From NCBI RefSeq assembly GCF_003202405.1, contig NZ_QJHL01000006.1, positions 167,620 through 231,619 on the forward strand: a stretch of 64,000 bases of DNA, given 5' to 3'. This document shows positions 1 through 8,444 of the stretch, piece after piece. Position 1 is the stretch's first letter, and every line of letters begins with the position of its first letter. Under the pieces are notes generated by a model, which saw only the letters and a program-made list of their open reading frames with translations, was not told the origin of the DNA and made no database searches. A program made the position numbers and the translations under genes. The DNA comes from Flavobacterium hydrophilum. GTDB taxonomy: Bacteria > Bacteroidota > Bacteroidia > Flavobacteriales > Flavobacteriaceae.

Positions 1-314
1 AAGGTATAAGTACCTGCTTTAATTTTCTTGTCACCTAATTTCACGTCTTTGTAGAAAGTGATTTCCGGAGCTTCGTTTGCACCTGTTCTCCATACTTTTC
101 CTTCAGGAACAAGTTCGCTTAAAGCACGACCTTTTAATTGTGGTCTGCTGTAAGTGATTTTTACAATTTTAGCAGCATCTTTATAATCGTTTGGGTATGC
201 TGCTGCATCCATTGGGCTTTTGTCTAAGTCAGGGAATTTTTGAGCATTGACATTTGATGATAAAAGCATTGTAACAGCGAATGCAACTGTGGTAATAATT
301 GTAGATTTTTTCAT
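1..314 (-). CDS. DUF2911 family secreted protein (N-terminal part)
   Basis: The reading frame starts at the ATG complementary to 312-314 and runs off the left edge of the window, so only about 104 N-terminal residues are visible. It opens with a clear signal peptide (MKKSTIITTVAFAVTMLLSS, ending near NVNAQ). The mature part carries ITYSRPQLKGR and VWRTGANEAPEITF, which I recognise as the conserved start of the DUF2911 family found widely in Bacteroidota. The function of that family is unknown; export to the periplasm or surface is inferred from the signal peptide. It is divergent from the GreA-like gene, with a 178-bp shared promoter region. Confidence 0.85.
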   Translation of the reverse strand, partial: MKKSTIITTVAFAVTMLLSSNVNAQKFPDLDKSPMDAAAYPNDYKDAAKIVKITYSRPQLKGRALSELVPEGKVWRTGANEAPEITFYKDVKLGDKKIKAGTYT

Positions 315-492
315 AATGATAGTTAAAAATTAATGAGTGTTAAAATTATTGATTGTTTGCTGAAAAATCTAAAACATCTTGTTAATTTTTGTTAATGAAT
401 ATAATATTAGAATTAAAATAAACTATAGGTTTATAAAGTTTTAGCTAAAAGCTTTGCATCTTTGTAACTTAGAACCTTAGTGCTTTATAACA

Positions 493-942
493 ATGACTTT
501 CAAACAAAAAATACATTCCCATTATTTACAAATGGTTCAGGACCGAATTGATGTTTTTAAAGATATGATTTCGGCTTTGACCGAAGATTCTAAAAACGAT
601 GCCAAAGGTTCAGCAGGTGATAAACATGAAACAGCTTTGTCCATGATGCATATCGAACAGGAAAAACTAACCAATAAGTTAAAAGAGGCAATTACTCAAA
701 AAGCAGTTTTAGATAAAATTGATTCCTTAAAAACAACTGAAAATATAATTTCTGGAAGTCTTGTTAAAGCAAATGGAATTTATTTGTATCTGAGTGTAGC
801 GCTTCCTAAAATAGCTATTGAAGGAGTCAATGTTATTGCGCTTTCACCACAGTCACCTTTGGGATCTCATCTAATGGGAAATAAAGTTGGGTTTACTTTT
901 GAGATTAACGGAACAAAGTATTTAATTCAAGAAATCAATTAA
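493..942 (+). CDS. GreA/GreB C-terminal-domain-like protein with coiled-coil N-terminus
   Basis: A 149-residue protein. Residues 1-75 are rich in Lys, Glu and Gln and look like an antiparallel coiled coil. The C-terminal half (about 80-149) ends with ALSPQSPLGSHLMGNKVG followed by a short beta segment, which matches the SP.(S/A)PLG..L.GK..G signature of the GreA/GreB C-terminal FKBP-like domain. Canonical Gre factors insert an acidic coiled-coil tip into the RNA polymerase secondary channel. The tip is not obvious here, so the role may be polymerase binding without transcript cleavage. Relatives in Flavobacterium are often labelled 3-oxoacyl-ACP synthase, for which I see no support. The next gene starts at the base after this stop, so the two are probably co-translated. 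Confidence 0.65.
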   Translation: MTFKQKIHSHYLQMVQDRIDVFKDMISALTEDSKNDAKGSAGDKHETALSMMHIEQEKLTNKLKEAITQKAVLDKIDSLKTTENIISGSLVKANGIYLYLSVALPKIAIEGVNVIALSPQSPLGSHLMGNKVGFTFEINGTKYLIQEIN

Positions 943-1149
943 ATGGACTATCTTTTTTTAATATGTAGTTTTTCTTTATTTGTAGCAGCTTTTGCTTTTT
1001 ACAAAATTCATAAACTTTGGCACAAAGATGTTACTGAAAACAATAAGTTGTATAAATTTCAGATAAAAGCAGGGAATTTTAAAAATTGGATGACAATAAT
1101 AATGTTAATAATCATTGGAATTGTTTACTTTTTTAAATCACTTCCATGA
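943..1149 (+). CDS. small two-helix membrane protein of unknown function
   Basis: A 68-residue ORF whose ATG directly abuts the TAA of the GreA-like gene, which argues for translational coupling and against chance. Two hydrophobic segments (about residues 3-20 and 49-65) flank a basic, polar loop containing HKLWHKD and KFQIKAGNFKNW, so it is likely an inner-membrane hairpin protein. I do not recognise a family. The coupling is the only functional hint. Confidence 0.6.
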   Translation: MDYLFLICSFSLFVAAFAFYKIHKLWHKDVTENNKLYKFQIKAGNFKNWMTIIMLIIIGIVYFFKSLP

Positions 1150-1476
1150 AATGATTCTAATTACTATAAATGTTATAAAAGCATTTTTTATGAAATTTTG
1201 ATCGTTGTCTTTAGGAATATTTTAGTTGCTTAAGATATTCCTAAATTTAATTCAAGAATATTTCTTTAACCTTTATGTTTTAATCGTTATTTTGGTTTAA
1301 AATTAAAATTTTCAAGTTTAAAGCTATTTTTTATGTCAAAATTTTACATTTAGTATGTAAATTGATTTTTTTGATTGATATTTGTAACTGATATTGTTAT
1401 TTATGTTTTTCAATTGTAACTAATATTTCATCTTTGCCTTATCAAAATAAAATTAAAAGAAAAAAAATATAAAATT
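1150..1476. other. 327-bp gene-free region upstream of asnB
   Basis: No ORF worth calling. It holds a perfect 10-bp inverted repeat (1211-1220 with 1235-1244, TTAGGAATAT, 14-nt loop) not followed by a T-run. Nearer the gene, a 14-bp imperfect direct repeat, TTGTAACTnATATT, occurs at 1382-1395 and 1414-1427, exactly 32 bp apart. A -7-like CATCTTTG lies at 1429-1436, about 40 bp before the asnB start. The direct repeat looks like a regulator site (inference). Confidence 0.55.
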
Positions 1477-3153
1477 ATGTGTGGAATTGTATGTGCCTTT
1501 GACCTAAAACAAAAAGCCGAAACCTTAAGACCTCAGGTATTAGAAATGTCTAAAATCATTCGTCACCGCGGACCGGACTGGAGCGGAATTTACAGCAATG
1601 ATAAAGCAATCCTTTCTCACGAGCGTCTGGCAATTGTTGATCCTGCTTCAGGAAAACAGCCTTTATTTACAGAAGATAAAAAATTGGTTTTAGCTGCAAA
1701 TGGCGAAATCTACAACCACAGAGAATTGCGTAAACAATTTGAAGGAAAATATAACTTCCAAACAGAAAGTGACTGTGAAGTTATTCTGGCACTTTACAAA
1801 GAAAAAGGACCTCATTTTGTGGATGAAATGAACGGAATCTTCGGATTTGCAATTTATGATGTTGATAAAGATGAGTATTTTATCGCTCGTGACCACATGG
1901 GAATTATTCCATTGTACATTGGCTGGGATCAAAACGGAACTTTCTACGTTGCTTCAGAATTGAAAGCTTTAGAAGGATATTGTACAAAAATCGAATTATT
2001 TCCTCCAGGGCATTACATGACAAGTAAAGATGGTGAATTTGTACAATGGTACAAGAGAGACTGGACAGAATATGACGCAGTAAAAGATAACGAAACAAGT
2101 ATTCCAGCTATTAAAGAAGCATTGGAAGCTGCGGTTCACAGACAATTGATGAGTGATGTTCCTTACGGAGTTTTACTTTCAGGAGGTTTAGATTCTTCTA
2201 TTACTTCGGCTGTAGCCAAAAAATTTGCTCAAAAACGTATTGAGTCTGATGATACAACAGATGCGTGGTACCCACAATTACACTCTTTCTCAGTTGGTTT
2301 GGAAGGTTCACCTGATTTAGCGGCAGCGAGAAAAGTAGCAGATCATATCGGAACGATTCATCATGAAATTAAATTTACAATTCAGGAAGGTTTAGATGCA
2401 GTTCGTGATGTAATTTACAACCTTGAAACTTATGATGTAACAACAGTTAGGGCGTCGACTCCAATGTGGTTAATGGCTAGAGTTATCAAATCTATGGGTA
2501 TCAAAATGGTACTTTCAGGAGAAGGAGCGGACGAGTTGTTTGGAGGTTATTTATATTTCCACAAAGCACCAAACGCAAGAGAGTTTCATGAAGAAAACGT
2601 TCGCAAATTAGGTAAACTTCATATGTACGACTGTTTGCGTGCGAACAAAAGTTTAGCTGCCTGGGGAATCGAAGGGCGTGTACCATTCTTAGATAAAGAA
2701 TTTATGGATGTTGCCATGCGTATCAACCCACAAGATAAAATGATCAACAAAGAGCACCCGATGGAAAAATGGGTAGTTCGTAAAGCTTTTGAAGACATGC
2801 TTCCTGAAAGTGTTGCATGGAGACAAAAAGAGCAATTTTCTGACGGAGTAGGATATAGCTGGATCGATACTTTGAAAGAAGTGGTAGCGAGAGAAGTTTC
2901 GGATGAACAATTGGCAAATGCGAGATTCAAATTCCCATTACAGACTCCAACTTCAAAAGAAGAATACTACTATCGTTCAATATTCACTGAACATTTCCCA
3001 AGTGATGCAGCAGCATTATGTGTTCCTCAGGAGGCAAGTGTGGCTTGTAGTACAAAAATTGCTTTGGAATGGGATGAAGCTTTCAAAAACATGAACGATC
3101 CATCAGGAAGAGCGGTTGCGAGTGTGCATGATGATGCATATCAAAAATCATAA
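1477..3153 (+). CDS. asnB: asparagine synthase B (glutamine-hydrolysing)
   Basis: A 558-residue cytosolic enzyme that makes asparagine from aspartate, ATP and glutamine. It starts MCGIVCAFD, giving the essential Cys2 that becomes the N-terminal nucleophile of the glutaminase domain. Other glutaminase landmarks are HRGPDW, HERLAIVD, NGEIYNH and ESDCEVI. The synthetase domain begins near residue 205 with the pyrophosphate loop VLLSGGLDSS and continues with LSGEGADELFGGY. Length matches the AsnB family (about 550). A second paralogue follows on the same strand after a strong terminator, so the two are probably expressed separately. Confidence 0.97.
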   Translation: MCGIVCAFDLKQKAETLRPQVLEMSKIIRHRGPDWSGIYSNDKAILSHERLAIVDPASGKQPLFTEDKKLVLAANGEIYNHRELRKQFEGKYNFQTESDCEVILALYKEKGPHFVDEMNGIFGFAIYDVDKDEYFIARDHMGIIPLYIGWDQNGTFYVASELKALEGYCTKIELFPPGHYMTSKDGEFVQWYKRDWTEYDAVKDNETSIPAIKEALEAAVHRQLMSDVPYGVLLSGGLDSSITSAVAKKFAQKRIESDDTTDAWYPQLHSFSVGLEGSPDLAAARKVADHIGTIHHEIKFTIQEGLDAVRDVIYNLETYDVTTVRASTPMWLMARVIKSMGIKMVLSGEGADELFGGYLYFHKAPNAREFHEENVRKLGKLHMYDCLRANKSLAAWGIEGRVPFLDKEFMDVAMRINPQDKMINKEHPMEKWVVRKAFEDMLPESVAWRQKEQFSDGVGYSWIDTLKEVVAREVSDEQLANARFKFPLQTPTSKEEYYYRSIFTEHFPSDAAALCVPQEASVACSTKIALEWDEAFKNMNDPSGRAVASVHDDAYQKS

Positions 3154-3179
3154 TAAAGTTTTAGAACTTATATTTACAG

Positions 3180-3206
3180 AAAAACGTTCTCTTTGAGGAC
3201 GTTTTT
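3180..3206 (+). terminator. rho-independent terminator after asnB
   Basis: A 12-bp stem (3180-3191 with 3195-3206, one G-U pair, 3-nt loop) whose 3' arm ends in a run of five T. It lies 26 bp past the asnB stop codon. Confidence 0.85.
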
Positions 3207-3284
3207 CTTGGTTTATAAAAGGGTTCAGATTATTTTTATTTTGTGAGTTTAATTGTTGCAAATTAAAAGTTTATTGAATTTTTT

Positions 3285-3292
3285 TATATTTG
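3285..3292 (+). promoter_or_regulatory. flavobacterial -7 box before the second asnB paralogue
   Basis: TATATTTG fits the Bacteroidota -7 consensus TAnnTTTG and sits 64 bp upstream of the ATG at 3357. A -33 TTG at the usual 17-23 bp distance is not evident (nearest at 3256-3258, 26 bp away), so the call is moderate. Confidence 0.5.
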
Positions 3293-3356
3293 GCTTTCGC
3301 CGAATGAAAATAGATTTTAGAAAAACAAAGGAGATTAAAATATAATAAAATGTAGT

Positions 3357-4973
3357 ATGGGTGGAATATTAGCTGTTATTGGTAAGGGAAAAGATCCGCA
3401 ACTTGTAAAAGAACTTTCAGGAAGAGTTTCACATCGTGGTTCAGATGAAAGTGATTTGCATATTATGGAAAATGGGAGCGTTTTAGCCAATCAACGCTTG
3501 TGTATTATTGATTTAGATTCAGGTAAACAGCCAATTCAGGGTTCGAAAAACGCCTGGATGATTCACAATGGAGAAATTTATAACCATCAGGAATTAAGGG
3601 AAGGTGTTTTAAAACATCACATATTTAGAACAAAAACAGATTCGGAAGTAATAGTGCATCTGTACGAAGAATTTGGCTATGATTTTTGTAATTTACTCGA
3701 TGGGGATTTTGCCTTTGTAGTTGTTAATGGCGATGATTACATAGCCGGAAGAGATCCGATTGGAGTTAAGCCCTTGTATTATGGTTTAGACGAAAGAGGA
3801 AGAATTTATTTCTCTTCTGAAATGAAATCAATTGCCGATCAGTGCAAGTCTTTTTCGACTTTTCCTCCGGGACATTATTATACCGCAAAAACAGGTTTTG
3901 TAAAATATTACGAACCTGAATATGAGGAGTACGAAAATGCAAATCAGCCACTTGATTTAGATCTGATCAGAGAGTCTTTGATAGAGGCAACCCGTAAACG
4001 TTTAATGAGCGATGTGCCCGTTGGGGTATTGCTTTCAGGAGGCCTGGATTCATCACTGACTTCGGCAATAGCCTCTCGATTATTAGCCGGAAGTGATCAG
4101 AAATTAAAATCGTTTTCTATTGGTTTGGATGCTAATTCTCCGGATAATGTTGCAGCTAGAAAAGCAGCGGAATTTTTGGGAACAGAGCATCATGAAATTT
4201 ATTTTTCTGTTGAAGAAGGAGTTGAGATTTTAGAAAAATTAATTTATCACATTGAAACTTACGATATCATTTCAGTGCGTTCCGGTGTGCCAATGTATTT
4301 GCTGGCTAAAGCTGTAAAAGAAAAAGGTATAAAAGTAATTATTTCAGGTGAAGGAGCTGATGAGGTTTTTGGAGGTCATTTGTATTTTAGAAATGCGCCG
4401 TCTTCAGAGGAATTTCAGAAAGAAACTATTGAAAGGGTTCAGAAGTTATTTACAGCGGATATATTGCGTGCTGATAAATCGACAATGGCACATAGTTTAG
4501 AAGCCAGGGTGCCATTTTTGGATAAAGATTTTCTGGATGTTGCAATTCGAATAAAAACAGAAGAAAAACAGCCGAAAACATATGAGGCTGTTGAAAAGTA
4601 TATTTTAAGAAAAGCATTTGATACTCCTGAGGATCCATATTTGCCATCAGAAATTTTATGGAGACAAAAAGAACAATTTTCAGACGGTGTAGGTTATAAC
4701 TGGGTTAATCAATTAATCGAATATTGTACTTCTCAGGTTTCAGATGAGCAATTAGCGGGAGCTTCTGTAGAGTTTCCATACAATTCGCCAACTACCAAAG
4801 AAGCTTACTTATACAGGTCAATTTTTCATAAACATTATCCGCAAGTCAGTGCGGCACAAACAGTAAGAAAATGGATTCCAAAATGGCAGGATAATCTTGA
4901 TCCAAGCGGAAGAGCAAATGCTGCGCACCTGCAGGCAGATACTGAAATTGCAAAACCCGGAGTAGCTGTTTAA
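3357..4973 (+). CDS. asparagine synthase B paralogue lacking the Cys2 nucleophile
   Basis: A 538-residue paralogue of the preceding AsnB. It keeps glutaminase-domain motifs (SHRGSDES, NQRLCIIDLDSGKQP, HNGEIYNHQ, KTDSEVI) and the synthetase PP-loop (VLLSGGLDSS, ISGEGADEVFGGH). However, it begins MGGILAVIG, so residue 2 is Gly where the family needs Cys for glutamine hydrolysis. As read, it could only use free ammonia or act through a partner. An ATG at 3350 in another frame runs straight into TAG. Deleting the seven bases 3354-3360 would restore ATG-TGT-GGA (M-C-G), so a small insertion at the start codon is a plausible origin. The rest of the frame is intact, which argues against old decay. 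A sequencing error remains possible. Confidence 0.9.
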   Translation: MGGILAVIGKGKDPQLVKELSGRVSHRGSDESDLHIMENGSVLANQRLCIIDLDSGKQPIQGSKNAWMIHNGEIYNHQELREGVLKHHIFRTKTDSEVIVHLYEEFGYDFCNLLDGDFAFVVVNGDDYIAGRDPIGVKPLYYGLDERGRIYFSSEMKSIADQCKSFSTFPPGHYYTAKTGFVKYYEPEYEEYENANQPLDLDLIRESLIEATRKRLMSDVPVGVLLSGGLDSSLTSAIASRLLAGSDQKLKSFSIGLDANSPDNVAARKAAEFLGTEHHEIYFSVEEGVEILEKLIYHIETYDIISVRSGVPMYLLAKAVKEKGIKVIISGEGADEVFGGHLYFRNAPSSEEFQKETIERVQKLFTADILRADKSTMAHSLEARVPFLDKDFLDVAIRIKTEEKQPKTYEAVEKYILRKAFDTPEDPYLPSEILWRQKEQFSDGVGYNWVNQLIEYCTSQVSDEQLAGASVEFPYNSPTTKEAYLYRSIFHKHYPQVSAAQTVRKWIPKWQDNLDPSGRANAAHLQADTEIAKPGVAV

Positions 4974-5000
4974 ATTTCAATTGAAGATTTTATAAATTGA

Positions 5001-5040
5001 AAAAGCTGAAATCATTTTCAAATTGATTTCAGCTTTTTTT
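5001..5040 (+). terminator. rho-independent terminator after the second asnB
   Basis: A perfect 14-bp stem (5001-5014 with 5024-5037, 9-nt loop) running into eight T. It is 27 bp past the stop. Confidence 0.85.
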
Positions 5041-5188
5041 ATGCTATTCCTATTTTTGGAATTTGGAATTTAAGAAAATTGGAATTTAAAGCGGACTTTT
5101 GGAATAATCTTTTGATTTTTCAGACAATAGTGTTAATAACTTAGGTCTTTAAATAGTATTTTTAGGAGGTATATAAATTGCGTTTTTA

Positions 5189-5196
5189 TATATTTG
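5189..5196 (+). promoter_or_regulatory. -7 box of the gyrB promoter
   Basis: TATATTTG matches the flavobacterial -7 consensus and lies 39 bp before the gyrB ATG at 5236. Because it overlaps a possible TTG start at 5194, it shows that translation should begin at 5236. No clear -33 TTG is visible at standard spacing. Confidence 0.55.
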
Positions 5197-5235
5197 CGTG
5201 TTAGACAATTATTACATTTTTTTAGAATAAAATAT

Positions 5236-7176
5236 ATGAGCGAAGAAATCAAGAAGAACAATTATTCAGCAGATAGTATTCAGGCATTAGAAGGAATGGA
5301 GCACGTAAGAATGCGTCCGTCGATGTATATTGGAGATGTAGGGGTTCGAGGACTGCACCATTTGGTTTATGAAGTTGTTGATAACTCTATTGATGAGGCG
5401 ATGGGAGGACATTGTGATACTATCGGTGTTGCAATTAATGAAGATGGTTCAGTAACAGTTGAAGACAATGGTCGTGGTATTCCGGTTGATTTACATAAAA
5501 AAGAAGGAGTTTCTGCACTTGAGGTTGTAATGACCAAAATTGGTGCCGGAGGTAAATTTGATAAAGATTCTTATAAAGTTTCGGGAGGTCTTCACGGTGT
5601 TGGAGTTTCAGTTGTAAATGCACTTTCTGTTCATATGAAATCTACTGTTTTTAGAGAAGGAAAAATCTACGAGCAGGAATACGAAAGAGGGAAATCATTA
5701 TATCCGGTAAAACAAATCGGAGAAACAGATAAAAGAGGTACACGTCAGACTTTTTATCCAGACGATACTATCTTTACTCAGACTACAGAGTTTTCTTACG
5801 ACACATTGTCAGCGCGTATGCGTGAGCTTTCTTTTCTGAATAAAGGAATTACAATCACTTTTACAGATAAAAGAGAAGTTGACGAAAAAGGAGAATTTAA
5901 AAGCGAAGTTTTTCATTCTACAGAAGGGCTTAAAGAGTATATTCGTTATTTAGACGGAAATCGTGAGCCAATTATTGCGCATGTAATCTCTATGGATCAT
6001 GAAAAAGGCGAAATTCCGGTTGAAGTTGCCCTGATTTATAATACAAGTTATACAGAGAATATTTTCTCTTACGTAAATAATATCAATACGCACGAAGGAG
6101 GAACGCATTTACAAGGTTTTAGAAGTGGTTTAACAAGAACACTTAAAAAGTATGCGGATGCTTCCGGAATGCTGGATAAACTGAAATTCGAAATTGCAGG
6201 AGATGATTTCCGTGAAGGATTAACAGCAATTATTTCGGTAAAAGTAGCTGAACCACAATTCGAAGGACAAACAAAGACAAAATTAGGAAACAGAGAAGTA
6301 GTTTCTCCGGTTTCTCAGGCTGTTGGAGAGATGCTGGAGAATTATTTGGAAGAAAATCCAAATGATGCCCGACTCATTATCCAGAAAGTAATTTTGGCCG
6401 CCCAGGCCCGTCACGCTGCGAAAAAAGCACGTGAAATGGTACAGCGCAAAACTGTTATGGGTGGCGGTGGATTACCAGGAAAATTATCAGATTGTTCTGA
6501 ACAGGATCCTGCAAGATGTGAGGTTTATCTTGTCGAGGGAGATTCGGCTGGTGGAACGGCAAAACAAGGTCGTGATCGTGCATTTCAGGCTATTTTGCCA
6601 TTACGAGGTAAAATTTTGAATGTTGAAAAAGCTATGCACCACAAAGTGTTCGAAAACGAAGAGATTCGAAATATTTTTACGGCACTTGGTGTGACTGTGG
6701 GGACAGAAGAGGATAGTAAAGCATTGAATCTTTCGAAACTCCGTTATCATAAAGTAATTATTATGTGTGATGCGGATGTCGATGGTAGTCACATTTCTAC
6801 CTTAATATTAACGTTCTTCTTCCGTTTTATGAAAGAATTGATTGAAGAAGGTCACGTTTACATCGCAGCTCCACCTTTATATTTAGTTAAAAAAGGAAAT
6901 AAAAAAGAATATGCATGGAATGATGTACAGCGTGATCAGGCCAACGAAAGAATGGGAGGAAGTGCAGCTATTCAGCGTTACAAAGGTCTTGGGGAGATGA
7001 ATGCGGAGCAATTATGGGAAACTACAATGGATCCAAATTTCAGAACTTTACGTCAGGTAAATATTGATAGTCTGGCAGAAGCTGATCAGGTTTTCTCCAT
7101 GTTAATGGGAGATGAAGTTCCGCCTCGTAGAGAGTTTATCGAGAAAAATGCTGTTTACGCCAATATCGATGCCTAA
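5236..7176 (+). CDS. gyrB: DNA gyrase subunit B
   Basis: The 646-residue ATPase subunit of gyrase, which with GyrA introduces negative supercoils. The GHKL ATPase domain carries VYEVVDNSIDEAMGG and VSGGLHGVGVSVVNALS. The transducer domain follows, then the TOPRIM core with LVEGDSAGGTAKQGRDR, LPLRGKILNVEKA and the metal-binding DADVDGSH. QRYKGLGEMNAEQLWETTM lies near the C-terminus. The length fits the shorter GyrB form without the extra insert of enterobacterial GyrB. I chose ATG 5236 (MSEEIKK) over an in-frame TTG at 5194 because the -7 box overlaps the latter. gyrA is not in the window. Confidence 0.97.
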   Translation: MSEEIKKNNYSADSIQALEGMEHVRMRPSMYIGDVGVRGLHHLVYEVVDNSIDEAMGGHCDTIGVAINEDGSVTVEDNGRGIPVDLHKKEGVSALEVVMTKIGAGGKFDKDSYKVSGGLHGVGVSVVNALSVHMKSTVFREGKIYEQEYERGKSLYPVKQIGETDKRGTRQTFYPDDTIFTQTTEFSYDTLSARMRELSFLNKGITITFTDKREVDEKGEFKSEVFHSTEGLKEYIRYLDGNREPIIAHVISMDHEKGEIPVEVALIYNTSYTENIFSYVNNINTHEGGTHLQGFRSGLTRTLKKYADASGMLDKLKFEIAGDDFREGLTAIISVKVAEPQFEGQTKTKLGNREVVSPVSQAVGEMLENYLEENPNDARLIIQKVILAAQARHAAKKAREMVQRKTVMGGGGLPGKLSDCSEQDPARCEVYLVEGDSAGGTAKQGRDRAFQAILPLRGKILNVEKAMHHKVFENEEIRNIFTALGVTVGTEEDSKALNLSKLRYHKVIIMCDADVDGSHISTLILTFFFRFMKELIEEGHVYIAAPPLYLVKKGNKKEYAWNDVQRDQANERMGGSAAIQRYKGLGEMNAEQLWETTMDPNFRTLRQVNIDSLAEADQVFSMLMGDEVPPRREFIEKNAVYANIDA

Positions 7177-7190
7177 TAAAATTTAACCGT

Positions 7191-7236
7191 CAATTCGTTT
7201 AATTGTTTAAATTTACCTAAACGATTAAACGAATTG
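7191..7236 (+). other. long hairpin between gyrB and mdh without a T-run
   Basis: A 19-bp stem (7191-7209 with 7218-7236, a single G-U pair) around an 8-nt loop, 14 bp past the gyrB stop. The bases after it (TTGATTTATC) are not a T-run, so it is a weak intrinsic terminator at best. It may instead protect or process the gyrB mRNA 3' end (inference). Confidence 0.6.
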
Positions 7237-7281
7237 TTGATTTATCAAATAAGCAGATTAATAACCAATAAAGTATAAAAT

Positions 7282-8217
7282 ATGAAAGTTACCATTGTAG
7301 GAGCAGGAAATGTTGGAGCCACTTGTGCGGATGTTATTTCTTATAGAGGAATAGCCAGCGAAGTAGTATTGTTGGATATTAAAGAAGGTTTTGCCGAAGG
7401 TAAGGCGTTGGATATTATGCAATGTGCTACAAACACAGGTTTTAATACTCATGTGTCAGGTGTTACAAACGATTATTCTAAAACCGCAGGAAGTGATGTA
7501 GTGGTAATTACATCGGGAATTCCAAGAAAGCCGGGAATGACTCGTGAAGAATTAATTGGTATAAATGCAGGAATTGTAAAAACAGTTGCTGAAAATGTAC
7601 TGAAATATTCGCCTGATACCATTATTGTTATGGTTTCTAATCCAATGGACACCATGACTTATCTGGCTTTAAAATCGACTGGATTACCTAAAAACCGAAT
7701 AATAGGTATGGGTGGGGCATTAGACAGCTCCCGGTTCAGGACTTATCTTTCTTTAGCTTTGGATAAACCGGCAAATGATATTTCAGCAATGGTAATTGGC
7801 GGTCATGGTGACACAACTATGATTCCGTTAACCCGTCTGGTATCTTATAACGGAATACCGGTAACTGAATTTCTTTCAGAAGATGTGTTGCAAAAAGTAG
7901 CTGCTGATACAATGGTTGGAGGAGCGACTCTTACAGGTCTATTGGGAACATCAGCATGGTATGCACCGGGGGCTTCAGTTGCATTTTTGGTGGATAGTAT
8001 TTTAAATGACCAGAAAAAAATGATAGCCTGTTCTGTTTATGTAGATGGAGAATACGGACAAAAGGATATATGTATTGGTGTTCCATGTATAATTGGTAAA
8101 AATGGAGTTGAACAAATTCTGGAAATTCATTTGAATGAAGCAGAAAAAACTCTGTTTTCAAAAAGTGCAGATGCAGTTAGAGGCATGAATGATGCCCTGA
8201 AATCGATTTTAGTATAA
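7282..8217 (+). CDS. mdh: malate dehydrogenase
   Basis: A 311-residue NAD-dependent enzyme of the LDH/MDH family, interconverting malate and oxaloacetate in the TCA cycle. The Rossmann motif GAGNVGATCA is at residues 7-16, and LLDIKEG supplies the Asp that selects NAD over NADP. ITSGIPRKPGMTREEL holds the mobile-loop Arg residues; Arg at this position favours malate over lactate. VSNPMDTMTYLA and the catalytic His in GGHGDTTMIP are present. The length suits the bacterial LDH-like MDH type. It follows gyrB at 105 bp and ends before a strong terminator. Confidence 0.96.
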   Translation: MKVTIVGAGNVGATCADVISYRGIASEVVLLDIKEGFAEGKALDIMQCATNTGFNTHVSGVTNDYSKTAGSDVVVITSGIPRKPGMTREELIGINAGIVKTVAENVLKYSPDTIIVMVSNPMDTMTYLALKSTGLPKNRIIGMGGALDSSRFRTYLSLALDKPANDISAMVIGGHGDTTMIPLTRLVSYNGIPVTEFLSEDVLQKVAADTMVGGATLTGLLGTSAWYAPGASVAFLVDSILNDQKKMIACSVYVDGEYGQKDICIGVPCIIGKNGVEQILEIHLNEAEKTLFSKSADAVRGMNDALKSILV

Positions 8218-8235
8218 AAAATATCGAAAAAAAAG

Positions 8236-8267
8236 AAAAAGGCTGCACTTTTGCAGTCTTTTTTTTG
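8236..8267 (+). terminator. rho-independent terminator after mdh
   Basis: A 12-bp stem with one G-U pair (8236-8247 with 8252-8263, 4-nt loop) continuing into a T-run, 19 bp after the mdh stop. Confidence 0.85.
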
Positions 8268-8286
8268 AGATTAATTAATAAATAAA

Positions 8287-8317
8287 TTGTTTAATCTTTT
8301 CGAGAATTATATATTTG
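8287..8317 (+). promoter_or_regulatory. secDF promoter (TTG-N20-TATATTTG)
   Basis: TTG at 8287-8289 and TATATTTG at 8310-8317 with a 20-bp spacer match the Bacteroidota housekeeping consensus (TTG, 17-23 bp, TAnnTTTG) fully. The start site would be near 8323, leaving an untranslated leader of about 120 nt before the secDF ATG at 8445. Confidence 0.75.
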
Positions 8318-8444
8318 CTCGGTTTAAAAAAAATGTTGTAATTCGTGATCGCGATTTTTTAGTTTTAAAAACTCATGTCAGGACTTATTTTATGGGAATT
8401 TAAAGCAAAAACAAACAATAAAACATAATTAATTTTTAGTAATA

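Noticed and set aside
5194..5235. Alternative TTG start for gyrB adding 14 residues
   Set aside because: The -7 promoter box overlaps the TTG, and the added residues have no resemblance to GyrB N-termini.
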